A stretch of 64,000 bases of DNA from Cyanidium caldarium (lineage: Eukaryota; Rhodophyta; Bangiophyceae; Cyanidiales; Cyanidiaceae), in contig JANCYW010000003.1 of the NCBI GenBank assembly GCA_026184775.1, forward strand, positions 523,652-587,651, written 5' to 3'. Within the stretch, counting starts at the first letter, position 1. Each line of letters opens with the position of its first letter. Below are positions 42,537-52,131 of the stretch, one piece after another. Under the pieces are notes generated by a model. The model was not told the origin of the DNA. It saw only the letters and a list, made by a program, of their open reading frames with translations, and made no database searches. The position numbers were made by a program, and so were the translations under genes.

Positions 42537-44483
42537 TCATCGTTGGGCGACAAATCGCAGTTGCGCCCACAAGTATCCGCACAGGAAAGCGATCCCTGCA
42601 ATCCACACCACCAGCCACGCCAACAGCAGAGTGACCAGGGCGGGCGGTAGACGCGCCACCCCCTCGGTGAAGGCGTCGGCCACGTGCCGCAGAGCGTGCA
42701 CCAGGACGGCGGCCACCGGCGGCAATCGCTGCGAGCGCCCCCGTCGCAGCGCCGCGTCGGTATCACTGGGAGTGCGCGCGTGCCGTTCGCGCACAGCCTG
42801 CTGCGCCAACTCGCGGAACAACTCGAACGCCTGGCGACCGTACGAAGCGACGCTGCGTTCGATCAGTGGTCGCCACACCGTCCGCGCCAACCACTCGATG
42901 CCCAGCTGGGCGCGCACATGCAGGTGCACACAGCGCCGATTGGGATCGCGTCGCAGCTGCCACTGCATCTGCTGATGCACTCGGAACGCGTCGCATGCCG
43001 GCAGTTCGCGGGTGGTAATCAACACCTCATGTCGCCAACACTCCGCATTCGAGTCGGCCGCACTGCGATAGAGTCGGTGCACCTCGATGCAGTGGCCGGT
43101 GAACGTGAGCGGGCCGCGACGCACGGTGGCCTGATACGAGATGACGCGGTGCCAGCCGGTAGCGGGTGTGAGCGCTGTCGCATTCTTATCTTTTGGCTCG
43201 GATGCCTTGGCGGTTGACAGCGCCTGCCACGCCGGCAGACACACGTCGGTATGCGCCATGCGCGCATGCATCTGCCGCGGCAAGCTGGACGCATCCGCCA
43301 GCAGCAGCTGGAATGCCAGCGAGCCCAGATCCGATGCGGCATCCCGGCCGGTCAGCGGTATCTCCAACTCGCACTCGCCCGCGTCCATGTCGTAGGCGAC
43401 GGGGTGCTCGGGGCTGTTGGCGTTTGGCGTCTCGTGGTGATTGGTCTCTGTTGTGACGGTGGTCACCGGCGAGCCGGAAGAAGCGTCCGGTGCGGCGCGC
43501 GACTCGCGATGGCTCGGACTCGTTTCCGCGGCCGCCTCCGCGCTCGACATATCCGGCTTGTCGCGGTGCGACGCTTTGATGGATTCGGGCAGACGCCCCT
43601 CCAGCGCCATCAGACTCAATCGGGCCATCCACTGCTTCATCAGAATGCGGTAGGCAGCGTCGCGGTCGACGCCAGAAAAGGCCGCAAAGCGCACCGTCAC
43701 CATCGCCGTCTCGTCGGCGCTGCCGGCCGCCGAGCGTGTGGGTTCGGTGCGCGGCCCGTTCAGCGAGCTGCACAACACCGCCGTGGCACTCACGTCTACC
43801 GCATTATCCACATACCAGTACGACGATTTGCGCACCGAGGTGATGTGCTCGAACGGCAACAGCCATATCGTGGAGTGGCCGGCCTCGGGGGCGACCGTCT
43901 CGACGGCCTCGGCATTCGCCGGCGCCGTTCTGGGCGCTTCCGTGGCACTTGCAGCCGCGCTATTGCCCTTGAGCGACCGGCTCAGCAGCGACGCCGGGGA
44001 CACGCCCGTCGCTGCCGTGAAGAAATACGAGCTGCCCGAGCGCGCCGTCTCGAAGCATAAATATGCCTCGGTCACGTGCATCCACCCTTGGTGCAACAGG
44101 TACCGTCGCTCGATAGAGCACGGGATGCTCCGCACCAGCGCGTCTTGGGACGGTGGCACGACGGGAGGGTCATCGACCGGTGACGAAGAGTGTTCTTGGC
44201 GGTATTGCTCCAGCAGCGCGTCAAAACGGTGTTGAGCGGCCCAAAAGGCTCGCGCACTGGCCTTCTCCGCACTGCTGGTCGACTCGTCGGTGTGTGCCTC
44301 GGCGGAGCGCGGCGTCACCGAATGAATGTTGCTGGGCGGACCTTCGGAGGAGGCGGCGCTTGCCGATGGTGACACTCGCGCTGGCGGCGGCAGAGCCGGC
44401 GCTGACGCGGTGGATTCATGGGTGGCATCGCCCGGCGGCTGCGGCTCGGCCCTCTCCGCGTGCTGATCCTCTCTCTCCGGCAT
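42537..44483 (-). CDS. GRAM and VASt domain membrane-contact-site protein (Lam/GRAMD1/VAD1 family)
   Basis: Family members sit in the ER at contacts with other membranes and move sterols. The 648-residue protein has an acidic/Ser-rich N terminus, then a GRAM domain starting near residue 120 (IERRYLLHQGWMHVTEAYLC, LPFEHITSVRKSSYW) interrupted by an Ala/Thr-rich insert. The VASt domain runs from roughly residue 370 (ECELEIPLTGRDAASDLGS, WHRVISYQATVRRGPLTF, WRHEVLITTRELP). One hydrophobic segment near the C terminus (LVTLLLAWLVVWIAGIAFL) anchors it. Domain order GRAM-VASt-TM is that of Lam/GRAMD1 and plant VAD1. The start is the ATG at 44483. Sterol transport is inferred from family. Confidence 0.82.
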   Translation of the reverse strand: MPEREDQHAERAEPQPPGDATHESTASAPALPPPARVSPSASAASSEGPPSNIHSVTPRSAEAHTDESTSSAEKASARAFWAAQHRFDALLEQYRQEHSSSPVDDPPVVPPSQDALVRSIPCSIERRYLLHQGWMHVTEAYLCFETARSGSSYFFTAATGVSPASLLSRSLKGNSAAASATEAPRTAPANAEAVETVAPEAGHSTIWLLPFEHITSVRKSSYWYVDNAVDVSATAVLCSSLNGPRTEPTRSAAGSADETAMVTVRFAAFSGVDRDAAYRILMKQWMARLSLMALEGRLPESIKASHRDKPDMSSAEAAAETSPSHRESRAAPDASSGSPVTTVTTETNHHETPNANSPEHPVAYDMDAGECELEIPLTGRDAASDLGSLAFQLLLADASSLPRQMHARMAHTDVCLPAWQALSTAKASEPKDKNATALTPATGWHRVISYQATVRRGPLTFTGHCIEVHRLYRSAADSNAECWRHEVLITTRELPACDAFRVHQQMQWQLRRDPNRRCVHLHVRAQLGIEWLARTVWRPLIERSVASYGRQAFELFRELAQQAVRERHARTPSDTDAALRRGRSQRLPPVAAVLVHALRHVADAFTEGVARLPPALVTLLLAWLVVWIAGIAFLCGYLWAQLRFVAQR

Positions 44484-44743
44484 TCCCACGACGCGTCCGC
44501 AATCACTTAGCGATGCATACGTCGGATCTGTCTACGTCACTCTTTCCCCAGTCGGTGGCGTTCCCCGGCGCCGACACTTTGGTCGGGGAGAAACACGTTG
44601 CCCGACGAGACCGGAACTCGGAATGGCGCGCGGCGCTTCGATTCGTGGCCACGACCGGAACCCTCCTGGGGAGAGGCACGTCGAGCTGCGCGCCAACAAC
44701 AGGAGAGTTTACGTCCAGTTCGCCGCGCTGATGCACTTTTCGC

Positions 44744-45382
44744 TCAGTGGTCGAGCGACGGCACCTCGCCTCGCAGCAGTTGCACCACCTCACAGCACTT
44801 CGCCCGCTCCATATCCACCTGCACGGTGCGCACGTACAGATGCTCGCTCAGCGAATGCCATGCGTTCCCTCGCCACGCATCCGTATAATGCACTGCGGGA
44901 CCGTATCGGTCCACGCAGGTGCGCAGCGCTGCCCAGGTCAACGGCCGGTGCTGCCCAGCGCTTTCCATTCGCCTAGCCCGCTCCTCCACTCGCCGCCGCC
45001 ACTCGCTCTCGTCCTTCAACACGCAATCCAGCACCCAAACATACACGCGTCGGCTGCTGCTGCGGGCCACTGGCTGCAGCGCCGCGCACAACGCCTGCAT
45101 GTCCGCCGCGTACCCGAACGGCGCATCGACCAGCACCTCGCACACGCCACACTCCACCTGGCGTGCCACCAGTTTGCACAACACCTCTTTGGCCAGCCGG
45201 TTGCTGTGCTCGTCGCGCAACAGCCCCGAGGCGTGCAGCGCATCCTTGACGTCATCCTTGTCCAACCGCGGCGCCCGCAGCGCTCGGGCCACCTGCAACG
45301 ACAGCGTGCTCTTCCCCACACCCGGATATCCCTTGAATACCAAAACGTCAGTGGAAGAAGCGATAGAGTTTTGGTGATCCAT
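44744..45382 (-). CDS. P-loop kinase of the AAA_33 type
   Basis: A 212-residue nucleotide-binding protein. The Walker A motif is in VLVFKGYPGVGKSTLSLQ (about residues 14-31), followed by APRLDKDDVKDAL, which resembles the Asp-containing strand of small-molecule and polynucleotide kinases in the AAA_33 group. VCEVLVDAPFGYAADM may hold Walker B, and YVWVLDCVLKDESEWRRRVEER matches the lid helices with basic residues. No target peptide. The substrate (a nucleotide, sugar or RNA end) is unknown. The ATG at 45382 is the first in frame. Confidence 0.72.
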   Translation of the reverse strand: MDHQNSIASSTDVLVFKGYPGVGKSTLSLQVARALRAPRLDKDDVKDALHASGLLRDEHSNRLAKEVLCKLVARQVECGVCEVLVDAPFGYAADMQALCAALQPVARSSSRRVYVWVLDCVLKDESEWRRRVEERARRMESAGQHRPLTWAALRTCVDRYGPAVHYTDAWRGNAWHSLSEHLYVRTVQVDMERAKCCEVVQLLRGEVPSLDH

Positions 45383-45855
45383 GCATCAAGCGCGGGCGAT
45401 ACGGCGCGCGAACCCACTCCCGGCACTCGTCAGGCCTTCCAAACAGGGCGCACCCAGTCACTCTCTGTCCCTCCAAGGCAGCATGGGTGCATCCCGCCCA
45501 GCATCCAGTACTGTGTGCTACCGCGAAGTGCCCCTCTCCCGATCCCTCGACGCCATTCTCTCCTATGTTCTTTCGACCTCGCCGCTCCCCGCCGCCCGCT
45601 CCAAGATGCGGCATGCCGCTTTCGATCGCCGCGCCGCCGTCAGCGGCTGAACGTGCGTTTGGGCGTTGTCACCGCGGTGTGCCCCCATCGCCACCGCCTT
45701 CACGCGTCGCGTCGTGCCAACTGCTTGTGTTGCCGGAGCGGACGGCACCAGGATAGAGAGCGCCACGGCAAGCACGCCCAGCGGCTGTTGCCTGTTGGGG
45801 TTTATCGCAGAGCACGCTGGACTGTGAACTCGTCGAGGCGCGCCGGCCCGCGGCC
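45383..45855. other. Divergent intergenic region between the P-loop kinase and MAPK genes
   Basis: 473 bases with both promoters. The open frames crossing it are Arg/Pro/Ser-rich and not convincing. I see no RNA gene, repeat or strong hairpin. Confidence 0.35.
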
Positions 45856-47466
45856 ATGCCGACGCAGGCGCCGCGACCGGTGCCGCCGGACGTGCGAGAC
45901 CCCGCACCTGCAGACGCTTCTGCGACTGCCCATGGCGCCAGCGCTTCGGACGAGATGGCGGACGCCTTGCCGGGCGCGCTGTCGGCGCGATACCGCCTGG
46001 TGCGCCTCATCGGGCGCGGAGCGTACGGCGAGGTGTATCACGCGCGCGATACCCGCACCAACGAGGACGTGGCCATCAAGCACGTGCGCAAAGTGTTCGA
46101 ATATGTGCGGGAGGCGGTGCGCATGCTGCGGGAGCTCAAGTTTCTGCGTATCCTGCGCGGCCACCCGAACATCGTGCAAGTGCGCGACGTGCTGCCGCCG
46201 GGCGACAGCGACCGCTTCGACGACATCTTCATCGTGTTCGAGTTTCTGCCGGCCACGTTGAAGCGGGCCATGTCGCTGTTGTCGACCAATGCGCAGTTCA
46301 GCGTCGAGTACAAGAACAAGCTGATCAAAAAGTTCGCCTACGACCTGCTGTGCGGCCTCAAGTACATGCACTCGGCACGCATCTACCACCGCGACCTCAA
46401 GCCGGACAATCTGCTGGTGATGAATATGCCCAACACGGTGCGGCTGTGCATTTGCGACTTTGGGCTGGCGCGGGCCGAGTTTGCGGGCGCACGCGAGGGT
46501 TTTGTGTTCTGGACCGGGTACGTGGAGACGCGCTGGTATCGCGCACCCGAGCTGCTCATGTGTCAGCTGGCGCAGTACAGCACCGCGATCGACGTGTGGT
46601 CTGCCGGGTGCATTCTGGCGGAGATGTTGGTGGGCGGCAAACCGATATTTGCCGGTCGCGACGGTCTGCACCAGCTGGAGCTGATCGCGCGGTACCTGGG
46701 CAAGCCCGACGCCGCCGTCATTCAACAGTTTCGCTCGGCCAAGGCGCGCGAGTTCCTCTCCCAGCTGCCCAATCGAGCGGGCGTGCCGCTGTCCGCCCTG
46801 CTGCCGCACGCCGAACCGGCCGCGGTCGACTTGCTGCAGCGCCTGTTGCGCGTCGATCCGCGAGAACGACCGACCGCCGCCGAAGCGCTGTCGCACCCGT
46901 ACTTTGACGATGTGGATCAGGGACGCGGGCCGGAACCGGAGTGCGTGCCGTGCGAGGCGGGCGATTTCATCTTCGAGCGCGTGCATTTAGATCGGGATCA
47001 GATTCGCGACCTGTTCCGGTTGGAGATCCGGCAGCACTACCACCCAGACCTGTTTCCGGATCTCGAAGGCGCCACGCTGGGCGCCAACGGGCGGTTGGTG
47101 TACCGCACCGCCGCGATGGCGCGGGAGACGAACTGTCGGGAGCACGTCGAGACCGCCGCTGCTGCCGATGGCAAAGCGCCCGCAGGCACCGACGCCCCGG
47201 CCGAAGCGCTGCAGTGCGCGTGTCATTACCAGCAGCAGAGCGAGCTGCAAGCGTTCCGCGAGCAGGTCCGGGCCAACGCCATCGGCTACTCGCTCAAACA
47301 GTATCAGAGCATGCCCAAGGAGAAGATCCTGGAGTTGGCATCGCGTGTCATCGCCGACAGCAACGCCGACGAGGAGATGTCGGTGTCGGTGCAGTCGCTG
47401 TCGTTGAAGAGCTCGCGCAGTTTGCTCAGCGGCCGCCGCAACAGCACCGAACAGGCGCCACAATGA
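45856..47466 (+). CDS. MAP kinase with TGY activation loop and long C-terminal extension
   Basis: Protein Ser/Thr kinase of the MAPK group (536 residues). All kinase motifs are visible: YRLVRLIGRGAYGEVYHARD (P-loop), VAIKHV (ATP Lys), YHRDLKPDNLLV (catalytic loop), CDFGLAR, and the activation loop with Thr220-Gly-Tyr222 directly before VETRWYRAPELL. The T-x-Y pair and RWYRAPE mark it as a MAPK; the middle Gly is as in p38/Hog1, though the long C-terminal extension (about residues 375-536) resembles plant TDY-class and ERK7-like kinases. The tail contains a Cys/Gln/His segment (CACHYQQQSELQAFREQV) and Ser-rich end. The start is the ATG at 45856. Targets are unknown. Confidence 0.9.
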   Translation: MPTQAPRPVPPDVRDPAPADASATAHGASASDEMADALPGALSARYRLVRLIGRGAYGEVYHARDTRTNEDVAIKHVRKVFEYVREAVRMLRELKFLRILRGHPNIVQVRDVLPPGDSDRFDDIFIVFEFLPATLKRAMSLLSTNAQFSVEYKNKLIKKFAYDLLCGLKYMHSARIYHRDLKPDNLLVMNMPNTVRLCICDFGLARAEFAGAREGFVFWTGYVETRWYRAPELLMCQLAQYSTAIDVWSAGCILAEMLVGGKPIFAGRDGLHQLELIARYLGKPDAAVIQQFRSAKAREFLSQLPNRAGVPLSALLPHAEPAAVDLLQRLLRVDPRERPTAAEALSHPYFDDVDQGRGPEPECVPCEAGDFIFERVHLDRDQIRDLFRLEIRQHYHPDLFPDLEGATLGANGRLVYRTAAMARETNCREHVETAAAADGKAPAGTDAPAEALQCACHYQQQSELQAFREQVRANAIGYSLKQYQSMPKEKILELASRVIADSNADEEMSVSVQSLSLKSSRSLLSGRRNSTEQAPQ

Positions 47467-47604
47467 AAGCGGGTGTCGGTGCTTGCGTGCGGGCGGTCGC
47501 ACCGAAACCGTAGTTTGGCTCCCGGGTGGCCACGACTCGCGCCCCTTCCCACCACCGCCATCAAACCGTCGGTCGCGGTCCAGCGTTCCACTCCGGCTCT
47601 CTGT

Positions 47605-48219
47605 TCACACGCCGTCGTCGTGAAAGAGCCAGCGGGTCTGTTTTGGGGAGCGTCCACGACAGTTGCGCACGTAGGCGTCATTGTCGGGCGGTCGCCGCTT
47701 CTCCGTGGCGCTGCTCAGCATGCTCTGGATGGAGAGCGCTACCGAGTTGACGGTCAGCGCTGGCGACCAACTGTCATACAGTATCGACAGACACAAGTGG
47801 CCGTTGGAGTAGACGTGCTCGTGCAGCGGCGTGGTGCCCACAAATACCACCTCGGGCGACTCGATGGGGTAGTCGGTCGGAAAGCGGAAGCGCAGCCGGA
47901 ACGCCTCGCCAGCGTACAGCGTCGAGTCGGCGCCGCGCAGGCCGATGTACCACTCGTCCAGCCGCTGGACCGGTGTCTCCAGGTAAATGGGCGGGAGCGG
48001 CTGCGTGTCGGACGTTCGGCTGGACATGTGCCACTCAGAGAACTCCTTCTGTAGCCGTCGCAACGCCACCGGCGTCATGCTCTTGGCGGTGGCCGGCCGC
48101 GGCACCTCCGCCCGCCCGCCGCCGCCACCACCACCACCACCGCCATCGCCACTGGTGCTACCCTGCGCTCGAGACGATGGCAACGCCGCGCCGGCAGCTG
48201 CACCCCGCTGCGACTCCAT
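47605..48219 (-). CDS. Ubiquitin-conjugating enzyme E2, UBE2W type
   Basis: UBE2W attaches ubiquitin to protein N termini. The UBC fold begins at about residue 50 (MTPVALRRLQKEF); the catalytic Cys is in VYSNGHLCLSILYDSWSPAL, followed by SIQSMLSSATEKRRPPDN and the end SPKQTRWLFHDDGV, which is typical of UBE2W/UBC16 rather than other E2s. YPIESPEVVFVG is the standard mid-domain strand. A Gly-rich N-terminal extension (about residues 15-45) precedes the domain. The start at the ATG at 48219 was chosen; the frame reaches further by GTG. It is convergent with the MAPK gene. Confidence 0.9.
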   Translation of the reverse strand: MESQRGAAAGAALPSSRAQGSTSGDGGGGGGGGGGRAEVPRPATAKSMTPVALRRLQKEFSEWHMSSRTSDTQPLPPIYLETPVQRLDEWYIGLRGADSTLYAGEAFRLRFRFPTDYPIESPEVVFVGTTPLHEHVYSNGHLCLSILYDSWSPALTVNSVALSIQSMLSSATEKRRPPDNDAYVRNCRGRSPKQTRWLFHDDGV

Positions 48220-48666
48220 TCCCTGCGGTGGCGCTAGTCGGTCGCACGCCCGCTCCGCATGCGGTACACGCCCACACCGCCCCGTGAAGCCGTTGCAGCG
48301 ATGCACTCGACGTCGCTACCCGTCGCGCACGCTGCCCCACCTGCGCGCTCGCTGCCGCTCACCCACAGTGACTTTTGTGGTCCCCAATCACGCTCGCACT
48401 CGCCGCGCAGAGGCACACGCGTCCCCAGCGTGCGGCAGCGTCGCTAGTCCGGCCCCAGTCAGGCGTCTATCGGGCGAGCGGACGGATCGCGCGGCGAAGG
48501 GGCAGTGCGCCGAATCGGTTTGCAGCGGCATGTGCCGGAGGCCACCGTGAGGGCGCGTGTCTGCCGCAGAGCGACGCGAGAGCACCCGACAACACAGCGG
48601 ACAGCAACGCCGAATCCCCCGGCTTGCAGTGCGTCTTCGACTATTCCGTTCCATCCACGGAAAACG
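48220..48666. other. Divergent intergenic region before the COPI-associated gene
   Basis: 447 bases between UBE2W and the next plus-strand gene. Open frames here are Arg/Ala/Pro-rich without recognisable domains. No repeats or RNA genes are seen; both promoters are expected. Confidence 0.35.
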
Positions 48667-49374
48667 ATGAAGAACTGCATCTTCTGCGAGGTGAACATGG
48701 AGCGGGTGGCGCAGGTGCTGCGCTGGCTGACGGTGTTGGCGGGCGGGTTCCTGATCTTTGTCGGTATATGGTCGCTGGTGACGCTATTTACGGCGGGGGC
48801 GAACGTACTGAAAAATCCGCTGGGTTTCATCGTGTTTCTGTACGTGGCCTTTTTCGGTCTGTTGATCATCCTCGGGGAGCTCGGCTGGCCGCGGGCGATG
48901 TTCCGGGTATTCGGCTTCATGGTGGGGCGCTGGGGCCGATCGCTATTTCAGGCGTTCACCGGCTCGCTGGCGATTACTGGAGGGGTGAGCGACTCGGACA
49001 CCGTGGCCAAGATACTGTTGTTGGTGGGCGGGTCGGTGATCGTAGCGTTCAGCTTTCTGAACATGTGTTACGGGAAGCGGCACACGTTCGACGAGGATCT
49101 GGATCCGACCAAGGCGCAGCCGGAGTCGTCCGGCCGCGGGTGGCGCTTTTGGAAAAAGTCCTCGCGCAGCGGCGCCGACAACGGCCCGGCAGCACCGCAG
49201 TCCTCGGCGACGGCGCCGCCAGCGGCCGGCATGGACATCGAGTCGGACGGGACGTACCGCAACCCGGTCGCCAGCGGGCAAGGTTACGATCGCTCCGGCT
49301 GGTTGGAGGGGGCATCCGAAGGTGTGCCGCGGAAAGGAGGTGGAGGCCGCGGCGATCCCAATCGGGCTATCTGA
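48667..49374 (+). CDS. COPI-associated/TVP15-like small membrane protein
   Basis: A 235-residue protein with four predicted membrane helices (for example LRWLTVLAGGFLIFVGIW, LGFIVFLYVAFFGLLIILGE, and ILLLVGGSVIVAFSFLNM). It matches the COPI-associated protein family (Pfam COPI_assoc), Golgi membrane proteins of poorly known role; the loop GELGWPRAMFRVFGFMVGRW after the third helix fits. The C-terminal ~85 residues are polar, Ser/Gly-rich and presumably cytosolic. The ATG at 48667 is used; an alternative at 48697 removes ten residues. Function is inferred from the family only. Confidence 0.75.
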   Translation: MKNCIFCEVNMERVAQVLRWLTVLAGGFLIFVGIWSLVTLFTAGANVLKNPLGFIVFLYVAFFGLLIILGELGWPRAMFRVFGFMVGRWGRSLFQAFTGSLAITGGVSDSDTVAKILLLVGGSVIVAFSFLNMCYGKRHTFDEDLDPTKAQPESSGRGWRFWKKSSRSGADNGPAAPQSSATAPPAAGMDIESDGTYRNPVASGQGYDRSGWLEGASEGVPRKGGGGRGDPNRAI

Positions 49375-49562
49375 AAGAACGGAAATGTGGGTAGTGAAAA
49401 AGCGCATCTGCGCAGCTGTGGTGTTGTGTAAAGCACAGTGCATCCTCTCTGTGACTACGTTGGTCGGATGCGTCGGCCACGCTCCGAGGATACGCGGCGC
49501 CCGCCCGCCCCCCGATCGAGTTATATTCCATTCGGAGCGCGCCCGTCGCGCCGCGATGCGCA

Positions 49563-49680
49563 GCAGACGTGCCCGAGTGGTTAAGGGGCATGACTCGAAC
49601 GGCGGTACCGCGCACGGTGGGGTACTGCGCAGGCGATCATGTGGTGTCTCGCCGCACAGGTTCGAATCCTGTCGTCTGCG
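49563..49680 (+). tRNA. tRNA-Ser(CGA) with a 36-base intron
   Basis: The acceptor stem GCAGACG (49563-49569) pairs with CGTCTGC (49673-49679), discriminator G. The A box reads TGCCCGAGTGGTTAAGGGG; the anticodon stem CATGA/TCATG flanks the loop with anticodon CGA at 49596-49598. Between position 37 (A 49599) and position 38 (A 49636) lie 36 extra bases (49600-49635), the canonical place for a nuclear tRNA intron. A long variable arm GGTG-TCT-CGCC, typical of Ser, and a T arm ACAGG-TTCGAAT-CCTGT follow. The mature length of 82 plus CCA fits tRNA-Ser. A T6 pol III stop follows. Confidence 0.93.
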
Positions 49681-49684
49681 TCGC

Positions 49685-49690
49685 TTTTTT
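49685..49690 (+). terminator. RNA polymerase III terminator of tRNA-Ser
   Basis: A run of six T starts five bases after the tRNA discriminator base, as expected for pol III termination. Confidence 0.85.
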
Positions 49691-49860
49691 GGGCGGTGGG
49701 GAAGAGCTTGGGTGTTCATGGCGGCGGCAGGGCGCGGTTTACGCCGGGCGCTCCCGGCACTGCGAGCCGATGGACGCGAGCGCCCTGCAGCACTTTCCAC
49801 GCGTGGACCTCCCCGTGGGACGCGCCTCCTGGTCTCACGGCGCACGCGCAGCTGGTGCCG

Positions 49861-50460
49861 ATGGTGCTGGAGCAGTCGGCCCGCGGGGAGCGCGTCTTCG
49901 ACATCTACTCTCGCCTGCTCAAGGAGCGTATCGTGGTGCTGAACGGGCCGATCACCGATTCCATGGCGTCGCTCCTGATCGCCCAGCTGCTGTATTTGGA
50001 GTCGGTGGCGCCGGCATCCCCGCTGGCTATGTACATCCACTCGCCTGGCGGGGTGGTGTCGGCCGGCCTGGCGGTGTACGACACCATGCAATACATCTCG
50101 TCGCCGGTGCATACGCTGTGTCTAGGACAGGCCAGCTCCATGGCCTCGCTGCTGCTGTGCGCTGGCGAGCCGCAGCACCGCCGCTCGCTGCCCAATGCCC
50201 GCGTCATGATTCACCAGCCCAGCGGTCAGGCTGGCGGGCAGGCGTCCGACATTGCCATTCACGCCAACGAGATACTCTTCCTGCGCGACCGACTGCACCA
50301 GCTGTACTCGCTGCACACCGGACAGGAGGTGAAAGTGGTGGCCGATAAGATGGAACGCGACCACTTTATGTCCGCCGAGGCGGCGCGCGAGTTTGGTCTG
50401 GTGGATGAGGTGATCAGCAAACGACCATCGCCGCCGAAGGAGGAGCAGCAGAGCCGTTGA
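49861..50460 (+). CDS. ATP-dependent Clp protease proteolytic subunit ClpP (5' end unresolved)
   Basis: Serine protease chamber subunit of the Clp protease in mitochondria or plastid. From the ATG at 49861 the catalytic triad is Ser93 ([12 protein letters not shown]), His118 ([10 protein letters not shown]) and Asp167 (ERDHFMS); [20 protein letters not shown] and [18 protein letters not shown] are diagnostic. Homologues start this region just after their targeting peptide, so the in-frame ATG at 49861 leaves almost no presequence. The open frame continues upstream without ATG until 49639, inside the tRNA gene. A perfect-looking Arg/Ala-rich presequence starts at the ATG at 49718 but in another frame. 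Either a small intron, a non-ATG start or a frame error joins them. The core identity is secure, the start is not. Confidence 0.85.
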   Translation: MVLEQSARGERVFDIYSRLLKERIVVLNGPITDSMASLLIAQLLYLESVAPASPLAMYIHSPGGVVSAGLAVYDTMQYISSPVHTLCLGQASSMASLLLCAGEPQHRRSLPNARVMIHQPSGQAGGQASDIAIHANEILFLRDRLHQLYSLHTGQEVKVVADKMERDHFMSAEAAREFGLVDEVISKRPSPPKEEQQSR

Positions 50461-50484
50461 GCGGTGGGCGGGGCATGTTCGCAC

Positions 50485-51531
50485 TCATTTGATCGGGTGA
50501 CCGCCAGGCTTGTAGGTGTGGAACGAGCCGATGCGCGGCGCGTACTCGGCATGCGTGCGAATCCACGGATGCTCCAGCACGTGTTCCAGCGGCAGTCGGC
50601 GCGCCGGATCCTTCACCAGCAGTCGCCGGATGAGATCCTGGGCGGCCGCGGACACGACGGACGGGAAGCGCAAATCCACCCGGGCGATGCGCCGGTAGGT
50701 CTCGTCGTGGCCGTGCGCCTCGAACGGCGGGTGCCCGACCAAAAACTCGTACATGAGCACGCCCAGACTCCACACATCGACCGCGGCGTCGTGCGCGCGC
50801 CCCTCCACCATCTCCGGGGGCAGGTAATCGAGCGTGCCGCATAGGGTGGTGCGTCGGGAGCGGGGCGCGTGCACGCTCCAGCCAAAGTCGGCGATTTTCA
50901 GCTCGCCGCGAATGCCCAGCAGCAGGTTCTCCGGTTTGATGTCGCGGTGAATCACGTGTTTGCCGTGGCAGTAATGCAGCGCATGCGCCAGTTGCGCAAT
51001 GTAGGTGGCGGTGCGCCGCTCGCTGAATCGGCCACAGCGCTGCAGCTCCTTGTACAGCTCGCCGCGTCCGGCGTACTCGAGGATGAGGTACACGCGGGTG
51101 TCGTCGTAAAAGTATCCGTAGAGGCGGAGGATGTTGGGGTGTCGCAGGTGCGACTGGATTTCAATCTCCCGGCGGAGCTGGTGCTCCACGCCGGCTTTCT
51201 GCAGCTGCGACTTGAAAAGCACCTTGAGGGCGACGATGTACTTGGTGTGCTTCTCGCGCGCCAAGTACACGTTGCCGAACTTGCCGCGGCCCAGCGGTTT
51301 GCCGATGTCGAAATCGGCGAGCGACCATCGCCGCGAGGTCGGCGTCGGCGGTGACGGTTTCGGGAGCGGGGAGCGAGTGGCGGCGAGCGCGGCCGGCGTG
51401 GGCGTTGACGGTGGGAGCGGCACCGGCTGCCGGAAGGCGGCCTTGTTGCGGGCGTGGTAGCCGGCGTGATCGAGTCGCAGCGGCGAGCCCAGAGCTCCCA
51501 TGTCCGCCGGGAACGCCTGGGAGCGCAGCAT
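50485..51531 (-). CDS. Aurora kinase
   Basis: Mitotic Ser/Thr kinase controlling spindle and chromosome segregation (and in this lineage possibly organelle division). The kinase domain starts [20 protein letters not shown], the Aurora-type opening; then [51 protein letters not shown] with the activation-loop Thr, and [16 protein letters not shown], also Aurora-specific. It ends HPWIRTHA. The length is 348 residues with a ~85-residue Pro/Ser/Ala-rich N terminus. The ATG at 51531 is used; one at 51501 is also possible. It is convergent with ClpP, 24 bases between stops. Confidence 0.94.
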   Translation of the reverse strand: MLRSQAFPADMGALGSPLRLDHAGYHARNKAAFRQPVPLPPSTPTPAALAATRSPLPKPSPPTPTSRRWSLADFDIGKPLGRGKFGNVYLAREKHTKYIVALKVLFKSQLQKAGVEHQLRREIEIQSHLRHPNILRLYGYFYDDTRVYLILEYAGRGELYKELQRCGRFSERRTATYIAQLAHALHYCHGKHVIHRDIKPENLLLGIRGELKIADFGWSVHAPRSRRTTLCGTLDYLPPEMVEGRAHDAAVDVWSLGVLMYEFLVGHPPFEAHGHDETYRRIARVDLRFPSVVSAAAQDLIRRLLVKDPARRLPLEHVLEHPWIRTHAEYAPRIGSFHTYKPGGHPIK

Positions 51532-52131
51532 GAAGCGGACGAAAAGCGGGGAGAGGGAGACGCGTGATGACGGTTCGACGAGCGTTACTCGCGGGCATGC
51601 GGCCACAGGGAAGGGCGAAGAGGTTCCGGTGGGATCGATAACGGTCAGATCGGCAAAAGGAGCGGAGCGATTTCGTAACGGGCATGAGCGGGAGACGCGA
51701 TGAGAAACAGATAGGGCAGAAAGGTGCGGGAGTCGAGAGAGCGTTGCGTGTGCGTCGAGTGGGTATCGTCGTCACGGGCACTTTCGGTGCCAGGAATCGT
51801 TGTGCACCGTTACCAATCAGCACGCTACCGCCCTCACTCGTTTCTACCGCTCTTCCATGTGTTCGCGAGACGCGGATGGAGTGCCACCGGAGCACCCGAA
51901 TGTACCCGGTGCCGCTGCCGACTGGGTCCAAAAGCGTAATTCACGGAACGAGAAATTTCCCCCCAAACGGAATCGCGCTGAATCATCCAAGCGATTTGTG
52001 TGGCGGCCGATGAGGCCCAAGCTTCCGGACGTGTCTGGAGGCGGCAAGCGGCTACGCGCCGGCGGTTAGAGTGGTTTGGCGCTGTTCGCACCGTCGAGAA
52101 ACCGGTGCGAGCGTGTATCGGTAGCGCGGCC
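51532..52131. other. Divergent intergenic region between Aurora kinase and a secreted-protein gene
   Basis: 600 bases of unique, moderately GC-rich sequence. Open frames crossing it are Arg/Ser/Thr-rich and not convincing. I looked for U snRNA, SRP RNA and tRNA motifs and found none. Both promoters are expected; a cell-cycle-regulated Aurora promoter should be here. Confidence 0.4.
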
